Below are positions 51,029 to 58,956 of a stretch of 64,000 nucleotides of DNA, one piece after another. The position numbers were made by a program, and so were the translations under genes. The DNA comes from Psychrobacillus psychrodurans (GTDB lineage Bacteria; Bacillota; Bacilli; Bacillales_A; Planococcaceae): assembly GCF_027563345.1 (NCBI RefSeq), contig NZ_JAMKBK010000012.1; one strand, given 5' to 3'. The notes below the pieces were generated by a model. The model was not told the origin of the DNA, did not search any database, and saw nothing but the letters and a program-made list of their open reading frames with translations. Position 1 is the first letter of the stretch. The number at the start of each line of letters is the position of its first letter.

Positions 51029-52198
51029 TCATTTGTCCACACTAGTAAACTGCTTCAGATAAACGGAAAAGACTGTTTTTTCCTCGTCGCTCTTTACCTG
51101 TATTTCTCCCTCATGTAATTCCACAATACTTTTAGCAATAGCAAGTCCTAATCCTGAGCTTTCAGTATGCACGCCGCGTGATTTATCTACCTGATAAAAC
51201 CTTTCGAATATATGAGGTAAGTCCATAGCAGGGATCGGATTCCCGTAACTTATCACTTCTACTAAGATGTCATTATTTCTTTGAGTAGCAGATATATCAA
51301 TTTGTTTTTTCCTTATCCCATATTTTAAAGCGTTCGATAGTAGGTTCTCAAAAACACGAATAAGAAGATTACCATCGGCTTTGGTTATAAGTGGTTCAGA
51401 ACTATACTTCTCATTACAAACATACTGCATCTGCTCTAACTCAATACGATAATGTTCAACAAGTTGTCCAAGCATTTCCTTTATATTTAAAGGTTCCTTA
51501 TTTACTTTAAGCTGATGATTTTGCACTCTCGTATATTCAAATAAATCATGAATTAGCCTATGCAATAATGTTGACTTCTCATAGACAATATCAATGTAGT
51601 ACCTTAGCTCTACTTCATCTCTATATTTATCTTCCGTAATAAGTGACAGGTAACCAATGATAGAAGTCAGAGGAGTACGCAGATCGTGAGAGACATTCGT
51701 AATAAGATCGTTTTTTGTTCTCTGAGCATTCCGTTCTTCCTGTCTCAGTGTATCCATTTTACTTATAATCATATTTATACTTTCTGTTAGTTGTAACAAT
51801 CTTTCATCCCGGTAGCCAGGACTGAACCCAATTTCTGGACTACTTACATACTTTTTGGTTTCTGTAACTAGCTGATCGAAGGATATAAAAAACTGCCTTC
51901 TTTTTTCATGTAGGTAAAATAAGCTAAAATAGAAACTAAATACTATTAAAAAACTTAACTGTTCAAAAAGGAAAGGCCAGGGTGAATAAAGAATATTTTC
52001 AACCCTTCTCTTACCAACTAAAGTAACGAATTCGGTAACCAATCCGCTACCAACAACTGAGGTATTAACATAGCCTACCACTGCATTTTTAATTATAAAT
52101 AAAGAAATTGCCGACAAAATAACAGATAGAATAATCCCAGTAACAATGCGCCACCTCGAGAAAAAAACCAATTCACTTAACACAGACTTAATAGTCAA
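51029..52198 (-). CDS. VanS-like sensor histidine kinase
   Basis: About 389 residues, from TTG 52198, whose site GGGGAG lies in the end of the regulator gene; a TTG at 52210 is in frame but sits on that site. Two membrane helices (about 15-35 and 78-98), an outside loop of about 45 residues, H-box TNVSHDLRTPLTSIIGYLSLI and N-box FENLLSNALKYG. The G1 box reads SYGNPIP instead of DNGxGI, as in VanS-like kinases, and G2 is SSGLGLAIA. Overlaps its regulator. The divergent target is probably the DD-carboxypeptidase at 53056. Confidence 0.85.
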   Translation of the reverse strand: MTIKSVLSELVFFSRWRIVTGIILSVILSAISLFIIKNAVVGYVNTSVVGSGLVTEFVTLVGKRRVENILYSPWPFLFEQLSFLIVFSFYFSLFYLHEKRRQFFISFDQLVTETKKYVSSPEIGFSPGYRDERLLQLTESINMIISKMDTLRQEERNAQRTKNDLITNVSHDLRTPLTSIIGYLSLITEDKYRDEVELRYYIDIVYEKSTLLHRLIHDLFEYTRVQNHQLKVNKEPLNIKEMLGQLVEHYRIELEQMQYVCNEKYSSEPLITKADGNLLIRVFENLLSNALKYGIRKKQIDISATQRNNDILVEVISYGNPIPAMDLPHIFERFYQVDKSRGVHTESSGLGLAIAKSIVELHEGEIQVKSDEEKTVFSVYLKQFTSVDK

Positions 52199-52877
52199 TT
52201 TTATAACCAACTCCCCAAACAGTTACAATCATTTTTTCTCCTTTTAACACTCTGTCTAGTTTTGCTCTTAAGTTACTTATATGTACCATTACCGTTTTAC
52301 TTGAATAGATTTCCTGTTCATTCCATACCAATTGAAAGATATCTTCAGAACTAAAAACACGGCCAGGCTTACTGCAGAGTAGGCATAATATATCGAATTC
52401 AATTGAGGTCAATTTTAATGGGGTATCATCAATATTTACAGTATGATTCTGTTTATTTATTACTAAAGGACCATAGATCAAACCTTCCTTAGGAGAGTTG
52501 CTTTTTAAATATCCAGTTCGTCTTAACAAAGCTTTCACTCGAGCTATAAGCTCCAAAGGATTAAAAGGTTTAATAAGGTAATCATCCGCACCTGTAGTGA
52601 GCCCATATATTTTATCCATGTCCTCTGCCTTTGCGCTTAACATTAAAATTGGAACAGTCTGGTTATCTTGTCGAATTTCACGACAAACTAAAATACCGTC
52701 CTTTTTTGGCATCATCACATCTAGAATTATTAAATCTACTGAATGCCTTTTAAGCATATTTAATCCTTCTTCACCATCATGGGCTAAATGAACCTCGTAA
52801 TGTTCCGCCTCTAAATAAATTCGTAGCAATTTCGTAATATCTTTATCGTCATCTATTATTAAAATAGCCTCTGCCAC
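52188..52877 (-). CDS. VanR-like OmpR-family response regulator
   Basis: 229 residues. Receiver with IIDDDKD, phospho-acceptor Asp in LIILDVMMPKKDG (about 52), LSAKAED and IKPFNPLEL (Lys about 101). The winged helix starts near 135 (LKLTSIEFDILCLLCSKPGRVFSSEDIFQLVWNEQ). Stops 11 bp inside the kinase gene. Divergent from the DD-carboxypeptidase, the arrangement of a cell-wall sensing circuit. Confidence 0.9.
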   Translation of the reverse strand: MAEAILIIDDDKDITKLLRIYLEAEHYEVHLAHDGEEGLNMLKRHSVDLIILDVMMPKKDGILVCREIRQDNQTVPILMLSAKAEDMDKIYGLTTGADDYLIKPFNPLELIARVKALLRRTGYLKSNSPKEGLIYGPLVINKQNHTVNIDDTPLKLTSIEFDILCLLCSKPGRVFSSEDIFQLVWNEQEIYSSKTVMVHISNLRAKLDRVLKGEKMIVTVWGVGYKIDY

Positions 52878-53055
52878 AAGACATCACCACCTATTCCAAA
52901 ATTCTTCTTATATTATAAACATAGATACTTTCTAAAAACTAATTTCTCATTAATCTTAAGAAATTTTTTAGCTTTTCTTTCCTTTTTTTTAATATCAAAT
53001 AGCTACAATATGGTTATGTTAATGAATATTAAGGAGAAGAAACGGAGGAAAGAAG

Positions 53056-54009
53056 ATGAAACGCAGAAAGATAAAAAGGAAAGTTAATTTTTTTATTACC
53101 TTAATCATTTTGTCGGTGTGCTATATAGGGATTTATAAGTTTAGTCAGAGCAGTCAAGTTCAAAGTTTCATGAGCGAGATAATAGAGGTTTCCGGACCCT
53201 CAACAACCTTCATAGATTCATCATTAAAAGCACCTAACATAAAAGGACAAGCAGCAATATTAATGGATGCTTCTTCGGGAGAAATATTACTGAAACAAGA
53301 TGCAAACAGTGCCTTCCCTGTTGCAAGTATGTCTAAATTAATGACAGAATATATAGTTCAGGAGCAAATTCAAAATGGAAATATTAAATGGGATGATCTG
53401 GTTGAAATTTCACACAGTGCTAATAATATGGATCCACAAGCGGTGAAAATTTATGTTAAAGACAATGACTCTCTAACTGTTCGTGATTTATATAGCGCAA
53501 TGGTTATTTCCTCAGCAAATAATGCTACAAGAGCTTTAGCAGAGCATATAGCAGGCACTGAGAAAAGATTTGCAGAACTAATGAATAAAAAGGCAAAAGA
53601 AATTGGTCTTTCTTCCAAAACTAACTTTGTAAACTCAACTGGATTAGTAAATACAGACGGCTCTGAGAACATAATGACAGCAGAGGACGTTGCAATATTA
53701 GCCTATCAGTTATTAAGTGATTTCCCTGAAGTAGTGGACACAACAAATTTGCTTGAATATGAATTAGCATACGATAGTACAAACTTAAAGAATTCAAATT
53801 CTATGCTATATCCTGAAAATCAAGACCTATATTTTAATCTGGTAGATGGATTAAAAACTGGGTACACAGAAACTGCCGGATATTGCTTTGCAGGAACAGC
53901 AAAGCAAGGAGACAACCGACTTATTTCAGTAGTAATGGGTACTAAAAGTGATGACGCTCGTTTTCGCGAGACATACAAGCTACTCTCATTTGGATTTGAG
54001 AATTTGTAA
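53056..54009 (+). CDS. D-alanyl-D-alanine carboxypeptidase (peptidase S11), short form
   Basis: 317 residues anchored by an N-terminal helix (about 11-29). Penicillin-binding motifs: SMSK at 91-94, SAN at 153-155 and KTG at 267-269. It ends soon after the catalytic domain and lacks the C-terminal PBP5_C domain and amphipathic anchor of classical DacA/DacF. Such enzymes remove the terminal D-Ala of peptidoglycan stem peptides. Divergence from a VanRS-like pair suggests induction under wall stress. AACGGAGGAAAG precedes the ATG. Confidence 0.9.
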   Translation: MKRRKIKRKVNFFITLIILSVCYIGIYKFSQSSQVQSFMSEIIEVSGPSTTFIDSSLKAPNIKGQAAILMDASSGEILLKQDANSAFPVASMSKLMTEYIVQEQIQNGNIKWDDLVEISHSANNMDPQAVKIYVKDNDSLTVRDLYSAMVISSANNATRALAEHIAGTEKRFAELMNKKAKEIGLSSKTNFVNSTGLVNTDGSENIMTAEDVAILAYQLLSDFPEVVDTTNLLEYELAYDSTNLKNSNSMLYPENQDLYFNLVDGLKTGYTETAGYCFAGTAKQGDNRLISVVMGTKSDDARFRETYKLLSFGFENL

Positions 54010-54186
54010 CAAGCTTTTCGTTCAATGTTGCAAATGAAAATTTCTGGACGTGATCCTTAGTTAAGATACATTTCTAAATTTTTTTCAGAAAAGCTTAGAA
54101 ACTTGGAAAGTGACTCTGAATGTAGTGGTACGAAGCGATTGCCGAGTAATAATCCGTTGGCAAAGAGTTTACTACTAAATAAAAGG

Positions 54187-54215
54187 TTGACCTATTGGTG
54201 TTATCATACTATAAT
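54187..54215 (+). promoter_or_regulatory. Promoter of the T-box transcript
   Basis: TTGACC (54187-54192), exactly 17 bp, TATAAT (54210-54215), about 30 bp before the T-box stem I. Confidence 0.85.
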
Positions 54216-54243
54216 TTCGTTTAATATTATTTATATTAAACAA

Positions 54244-54492
54244 GCGAAGAAAAGAACATTATTAAGCCGGTCTCCCTGTTAGAAGAGAATCAGTGGTTGG
54301 TGAAAACTGATACAAAGATTAGGTGAATTTCATTCTTGGAGCTTTTTTTATACTATATTTTAAAGAACATAGTATAAAAACGGATTAAACCGTTATTTTA
54401 CCAAGTGGGAAACATAGACTTGTTTCCAATTAGGGTGGTACCGCGTGAACAGCCACGTCCCTATCGTAAAAGATAGAGACGTGGCTTTTTTT
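54244..54492 (+). ncRNA. T-box riboswitch, candidate Phe (TTC) specifier
   Basis: Stem I starts GCGAAGAA and closes with TTCTTGGAGC (54334-54342). Its distal loop elements AGAAGAGAA and GGTTGGTGAAAAC are typical. The T-box AGGGTGGTACCGCG is at 54432-54445, and the terminator GCCACGTC.CTATC/GATAG.GACGTGGC with T7 at 54452-54492. In the specifier loop GTGAATTTCATTC, the triplet TTC (54329-54331), followed by A, is the best specifier candidate, pointing to tRNA-Phe; neighbouring frames would give other codons. Uncharged tRNA would allow readthrough into the transporter gene. Confidence 0.92.
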
Positions 54493-54536
54493 GTCTTTTA
54501 ACAATTAATTAGAAGACATAATAAAAATAGATTGGA

Positions 54537-55907
54537 TTGGTTAGTTTGCAAACAACAGAGCAATGGTCATCAAAGATTGGTTTTATTTTATCTGCTGCAG
54601 GATCAGCTATCGGGGTAGGAGCAATTTGGAAGCTTCCTTACGTTACTGGTATAAGTGGAGGAGGTGCATTCTTTCTTCTATTTATTTTATTTTCTTTGTT
54701 TATGGGCTTTCCTTTATTATTAGCGGAGTTTGTTATTGGTAGAAGTACGCAAAAAGAAGCTATTAGTGCATATCGTAGCCTTGCTCCTAATAGTAACTGG
54801 CATTGGATTGGGAGATTAGGGGTATTCACCTGTTTTCTTTTATTATCTTTTTACAGTGTAATTGGTGGATGGATTGTTATATATATTGCAAAGGGTCTGT
54901 TTGGTGAAATAATTAGTGAGGGTGCAGATTATGGGTCTGTCTTTAACCTAACAATTGGGAATCCTCTGTTGGTTCTTGTTGCCCAATTTGTGTTCTTGGC
55001 TATAACAGTTTTAGTGGTGGCTAAAGGGATTCAAAATGGAATTGAAAAAGTAAATAAAATTCTAATGCCCGCCTTATTCGGACTATTTATCGTTCTAATT
55101 ATCCGCTCCCTAACGCTAGATAACGCTATGGAAGGTGTGAAATTCTTTTTAGCACCGGATTTCTCGAATATTACATCTGAAAGTGTCCTATTTGCGATGG
55201 GCCAAGCTTTTTTCTCTTTAAGTGTCGGTGTGTCCGTTATGGTTACTTACAGTTCCTATCTTTCCAAAAAAGAAAGTTTAATACAACCAGCTATTTCAAT
55301 CGTTTCAATGAATTTAGTGATTGCTTTGTTAGCAGGTTTAGCAATTTTCCCTGCTGTCTTTTCCCTAGGCTTAGAACCTGCTGAAGGACCAGGATTACTA
55401 TTTGTTGTATTGCCTGCTGTGTTTGATCAAATTGTTTTTGGTGAAGTTTTCTTAATAGGTTTTTTAGCATTATTTTTATTTGCCACATTAACTTCAGCCT
55501 TTTCTATGTTAGAAATAATTGTGGCATCTATAGTCAAAGAAAAAGCAGAAAAGCGAACAAAATATGCTTATATGATTGGAATTTTAATATTTTTAGTAGG
55601 AGTCCCTTCGGCATTATCCTATAGTATTTTTGCTGATATTCTTATTTTCTCGAAGAGCCTCTTTGACTCTGCCGATTATTTAGTTAGTAATATACTAATG
55701 CCGTTAGGCGTACTTTTAATCTCTATTTTTGTTTCGCATAAGATAGAAAAAAGTACTTTACGGGAGGAATTATTACAGCATTCTCGTTTAGGTGCTACTG
55801 CATTTAATATTTGGCTTTTTATAATGAAATACATTATTCCACTAGTAATTATCCTCGTTTTTCTCGATATTACTGGTATACTCAATAAAATAGTTGAGAT
55901 TTTTTAA
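54537..55907 (+). CDS. Sodium:neurotransmitter symporter (SNF) family amino-acid transporter
   Basis: About 456 residues with twelve membrane helices. WSSKIGFILSAAGSAIGVGAIWKLPYVTGISGGGAFFLL holds the unwound TM1 that binds Na+ and substrate in the LeuT fold, and GFPLLLAEFVIGRST follows. Start is TTG 54537 or TTG 54546; neither has a good ribosome site, which leaves this uncertain. Control by a T-box shows that the cargo is an amino acid, and the TTC specifier suggests an aromatic one. Related bacterial transporters carry Trp or Tyr. Confidence 0.88.
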   Translation: MVSLQTTEQWSSKIGFILSAAGSAIGVGAIWKLPYVTGISGGGAFFLLFILFSLFMGFPLLLAEFVIGRSTQKEAISAYRSLAPNSNWHWIGRLGVFTCFLLLSFYSVIGGWIVIYIAKGLFGEIISEGADYGSVFNLTIGNPLLVLVAQFVFLAITVLVVAKGIQNGIEKVNKILMPALFGLFIVLIIRSLTLDNAMEGVKFFLAPDFSNITSESVLFAMGQAFFSLSVGVSVMVTYSSYLSKKESLIQPAISIVSMNLVIALLAGLAIFPAVFSLGLEPAEGPGLLFVVLPAVFDQIVFGEVFLIGFLALFLFATLTSAFSMLEIIVASIVKEKAEKRTKYAYMIGILIFLVGVPSALSYSIFADILIFSKSLFDSADYLVSNILMPLGVLLISIFVSHKIEKSTLREELLQHSRLGATAFNIWLFIMKYIIPLVIILVFLDITGILNKIVEIF

Positions 55908-55911
55908 AATA

Positions 55912-55953
55912 AATTTAAAGAGCTTATCCTTTATGGAATAAGCTCTTTAAATT
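55912..55953. terminator. Bidirectional terminator
   Basis: AATTTAAAGAGCTTAT pairs perfectly with ATAAGCTCTTTAAATT between the SNF transporter and the convergent YdhK-like gene. Confidence 0.85.
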
Positions 55954-55968
55954 CTTAAGGTTTATCTC

Positions 55969-56520
55969 TTATTTGGCAGATAGTTCACTTTCCGTCACCC
56001 ATTTATGGTTTTTGACTACTTCTCCACCTGAGGTTGGAGTGTAATCGACCATATATACCGTCGTAGGTTCTGCCGATTCAATTTCAGCAGTAGCACCTTC
56101 CAATCCAGGCATATGATCTGCTTCAATGGTAACTTTGGTTCCTGGTTCTAAACTATTATCCCCAGCTTCTTTAATTTCTTCTTGAATGACCCATTTATGA
56201 TTTTCCACTCTTTCTCCACCAGATGTTGGCATGTAGGAAATGACATAGGCAGTTGTTTCATATGCACCCGTTATCGTTGCCTCTGCCCCCTTCATACCTT
56301 CCATATGGTCTGTTTCAAGAATAACTTGGCTTCCGACTTTGTAAGTAGGATTATCGGCTACTTTCAAATCTTCCGGAACTTCACCTGTGCTAGAGTGATT
56401 CATGCCAGAATGATCCATTTCCATGTTTTCATGTGTGCTAGTTTCTTTTTCATCACTACCACATGCCGTCAACGTGAATGCTGTAACCAAGGTAACAATT
56501 CCTATTACTATTTTCTTCAT
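55969..56520 (-). CDS. ydhK: YdhK-like lipoprotein with two DUF1541 repeats
   Basis: 183 residues from the ATG at 56520 (GAGGAGG 6 bases before). Lipobox TLTAC (Cys about 20), a Met/His-rich segment (MEMDHSGMNHSS) that could bind copper, then two DUF1541 repeats sharing LETDHMEGMKGAEATI / IEADHMPGLEGATAEI and PTSGGExVxNHKWV. A CsoR-type operator lies 130 bp upstream, so it is a likely copper-induced surface protein. Confidence 0.85.
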   Translation of the reverse strand: MKKIVIGIVTLVTAFTLTACGSDEKETSTHENMEMDHSGMNHSSTGEVPEDLKVADNPTYKVGSQVILETDHMEGMKGAEATITGAYETTAYVISYMPTSGGERVENHKWVIQEEIKEAGDNSLEPGTKVTIEADHMPGLEGATAEIESAEPTTVYMVDYTPTSGGEVVKNHKWVTESELSAK

Positions 56521-56650
56521 CGTCATCCTCCTCAAGTTTTTTCTGCTCTTTTAAAAACGTAATGCAATCAGTAAAACCGATATAGAACTAAACGCTAGAG
56601 CTGTCACTGGGTATATTTCACTATACATCTTGTTTTCACCCACCCCAAAA

Positions 56651-56667
56651 TACTACCAGGGGGTATA
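56651..56667 (-). promoter_or_regulatory. CsoR-type operator upstream of ydhK
   Basis: TACTACCAGGGGGTATA, a partial dyad (TACC...GGTA) with the G5 run typical of CsoR sites, resembling the site at 57301-57317. Confidence 0.65.
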
Positions 56668-56712
56668 AATTCACGAGAGATAGAGAGTGCCTTACATAGC
56701 ACTCCTCCATAA

Positions 56713-56922
56713 CTAGTTTACATCGTATCCTTGATCATCAATTGTTTCTTTAATAACATCTAGCGATACTTTATCCTCGTCAAATGAAACGTCCACTTTT
56801 CCTGATTCTAAATCGACCTTCACTTCATTTACTCCATCTAACTTTCCTACACTGCCTTCTACAGAACTAACACAATGACCACATGACATTCCTTGTACGT
56901 TTAATGTTACTTGGTTGACCAT
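56713..56922 (-). CDS. copZ: Copper chaperone CopZ
   Basis: 69 residues of ferredoxin-like heavy-metal-associated fold with the Cu(I) motif MSCGHC (residues 11-16) and DQGYDV near the end. Delivers Cu(I) to the CopA ATPase in the family, but no copA is in this window. 15 bp after csoR on the same strand and probably in one transcript. Confidence 0.92.
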   Translation of the reverse strand: MVNQVTLNVQGMSCGHCVSSVEGSVGKLDGVNEVKVDLESGKVDVSFDEDKVSLDVIKETIDDQGYDVN

Positions 56923-56937
56923 TTTAAATTCCTCCTC

Positions 56938-57264
56938 TTATTTTTTCATTAATTTTTGAATCGTAATAAGCAATTCATCCAGTACTTCATCGTCACCTTC
57001 TGCTAGTCTATCCACTACACAGCCTTTTAAATGCCCTTGTAAAAGTACTTTGGCTACACTATTCAGAGCTGACTGAGTTGCAGAGAGTTGCGTGATAATA
57101 TCATCACAATAGACGTCTTTGTCTACCATCCCTTTTATTCCACGAATTTGACCTTCAATACGATTTAAGCGATTCGTTAAGTCCTTTTTTACATGCTCAG
57201 GATGATGACTTTTTCTACAAGATTGATCAGATGTATTTGCATTCTCTTCTATTAAATTGTCCAA
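56938..57264 (-). CDS. csoR: Copper-sensing repressor CsoR
   Basis: 108 residues starting with TTG (GGAGG upstream). Three helices with RLNRIEGQIRGIKGMVDKDVYCDDIITQLSA and HLKGCVVD: the Cys-His-Cys ligand set is Cys53 (VYC), His78 and Cys82. The N-terminal His-rich tail is unimportant in relatives. Represses copZ (and ydhK here) from the G5-containing operators. Confidence 0.92.
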   Translation of the reverse strand: MDNLIEENANTSDQSCRKSHHPEHVKKDLTNRLNRIEGQIRGIKGMVDKDVYCDDIITQLSATQSALNSVAKVLLQGHLKGCVVDRLAEGDDEVLDELLITIQKLMKK

Positions 57265-57300
57265 CTCATCAACCTCCTATTTCTTATTTATATAATACAG

Positions 57301-57317
57301 TACCTATAGGGGGTATG
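57301..57317 (-). promoter_or_regulatory. CsoR operator in front of csoR-copZ
   Basis: TACCTATAGGGGGTATG, with a TATTAT-like -10 beside it on the minus strand. Core TA.CC...GGGGGTA dyad as in CsoR sites. Confidence 0.8.
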
Positions 57318-57382
57318 TAAAGTATAATGCTTTATTGTTTATAAAAATTCTACACTGCACTATTTTGCATATCCTTATTCAT

Positions 57383-57412
57383 CAAAAAAGGACCTAATAA
57401 TCTTAAGTCCTT
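57383..57412 (-). terminator. Terminator of the ArsR-type gene
   Basis: AAAGGAC pairs with GTCCTTT, then T6 on the minus strand. Confidence 0.7.
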
Positions 57413-57424
57413 TTATCTTTCTGT

Positions 57425-57739
57425 TTAATGTTTTGCATGATCAATTGCCTGGTGCAACAGATTCATAATATGGTCATCATCACTTGAATAATACAACGTT
57501 GTTCCTTCACGACGAAACTTAACTAAACGCAAGTTTTTCAAAAAGCGGAGCTGGTGAGAAACTGTGGACTGACCTAAATTTAGTGCCTCTGCAATATCAT
57601 TAACAGAATACTCCTCACAGCATAGCAAATTTAAAATACGGATACGTGTTGGATCACCTAACGCTTTAAACGTCTGGGATACGACAAAAAGAGTTTCTTC
57701 ATCTAATTCATGTGTGTTAGTTTGTACTTCTTTCTCCAT
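57425..57739 (-). CDS. czrA: CzrA/SmtB-type ArsR-family metal repressor
   Basis: 104 residues. Winged helix with TRIRILNLLCCEEYSVNDIAEALNLGQSTVSHQLRFLKNLRLV. The C-terminal helix has the alpha5 zinc/cobalt ligands D-x-H...H-x-x-H in SDDDHIMNLLHQAIDHAKH. It lacks ELCVCD, the ArsR-type thiol site, though a Cys-Cys pair occurs in helix 2. Follows the CDF transporter gene by 36 bp. Target is likely its own operon, via the dyad at 58754-58777. Confidence 0.88.
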   Translation of the reverse strand: MEKEVQTNTHELDEETLFVVSQTFKALGDPTRIRILNLLCCEEYSVNDIAEALNLGQSTVSHQLRFLKNLRLVKFRREGTTLYYSSDDDHIMNLLHQAIDHAKH

Positions 57740-57775
57740 ATTAATGCACCCTCTCTTTTAAGTTTTAGTATTATG

Positions 57776-58723
57776 TTAATGATTGTGGTGTGCATGTGCA
57801 TCTGGTGCCTTTGCTTTTACCGTACATAAAATAGAGTTATCGTGTTTATGAGCTGCAGTTTCAAGTTGAATGGTCACATGTTGAATATTTTTATGTTCTA
57901 AATTATGTTCGATTTTATGAAGTAGCTTTTCGCTTTCTGCAATAGTCATTTGTTCTTCAACCACCACATGGCAGGAAAGTGCGTTCAAACCACTTGTAAT
58001 AGACCAAATGTGTAAGTCATGAACACTTAAAATTTCTTTTTCCATTTCTATTGTTTTAACGATTTCGTCTATATTAACATTTTGAGGTGTTCCCTCCATC
58101 AAGACGTGGAGTGATGCTTTTGTTACAGAGTAACCACTTCTTAAAACTAACACAGCGACAATAACACTAGCTAATGGATCGGCCCATCCCCAGTCAAAGA
58201 ATATGATTAACAAGGCTGCAATAATTGCACCAACTGAGCCTAGCATATCACTGATCACGTGAAGAAATGCCCCACGCATATTTAGATTGTCTTGCGTATC
58301 ACTGCCTCGCATCATTATCCAAGCTACAAGGATGTTTACCCCTAACCCAATACTACTAATAATAAGCATTCCACTTGTGGCAACCACAGGGGGATTCGCG
58401 AACCGCTCAATTGCCTCATAAAAGATAAATAGTGCAATCAATATTAGTGTTACACCGTTTAAGACTGCTGCTAATATTTCGAATCGCTTATAGCCATAAG
58501 TTTTACTTGCGTTTGCTGCCCTTTCACTAAATGTAAATGCTAGCAGGGCTATCCCAAGTGATACGGCATCGCTTAGCATGTGTCCTGCATCCGAAAGAAG
58601 GGCCAAGCTGTTTGTCAAATACCCGCCTATTGCTTCTACAATCATATAGATTGTAATGATGAAAAATGAAATCAGTAATACCTTTTTATTTGCACCGTTT
58701 GTATGGTCATGATTATCCGCCAT
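57776..58723 (-). CDS. czcD: CDF-family zinc/cadmium/cobalt efflux transporter (CzcD-like)
   Basis: 315 residues from the ATG at 58723 (GGAGGG 6 bases before). Six membrane helices, metal site A residues in SDAGHMLSDAVSLGIA (TM2) and LHVISDMLGSVGAII (TM5), His-rich N-terminus (HDHTNG) and C-terminus (HAHHNH). Antiports divalent metals out of the cell against protons. In one operon with the ArsR-type repressor. Confidence 0.92.
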   Translation of the reverse strand: MADNHDHTNGANKKVLLISFFIITIYMIVEAIGGYLTNSLALLSDAGHMLSDAVSLGIALLAFTFSERAANASKTYGYKRFEILAAVLNGVTLILIALFIFYEAIERFANPPVVATSGMLIISSIGLGVNILVAWIMMRGSDTQDNLNMRGAFLHVISDMLGSVGAIIAALLIIFFDWGWADPLASVIVAVLVLRSGYSVTKASLHVLMEGTPQNVNIDEIVKTIEMEKEILSVHDLHIWSITSGLNALSCHVVVEEQMTIAESEKLLHKIEHNLEHKNIQHVTIQLETAAHKHDNSILCTVKAKAPDAHAHHNH

Positions 58724-58753
58724 TATAATCCCTCCGTTTAATATATAAAACCA

Positions 58754-58777
58754 ATATATGATGATATGTTCATATAT
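58754..58777 (-). promoter_or_regulatory. CzrA/SmtB-type operator
   Basis: ATATATGA-N8-TCATATAT, a perfect 8-bp-arm inverted repeat of the SmtB/CzrA kind (ATATGAA...TTCATAT), 31 bp upstream of the czcD start. Confidence 0.75.
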
Positions 58778-58956
58778 ACACATTATATTCAACTTAATTT
58801 ATTGTCAACACTTAAATCTGATATTTTTTGAATGTGTTAAATAATTTCCATATTTATAAGATTATTTTCATAGAAATTTATTTGGAAGAATAGACTAAAT
58901 TGTAACACTTAAAAATTTGAGGGTTATTTTAAGTCTAAGGTGAAAGGTGAAAGAGT

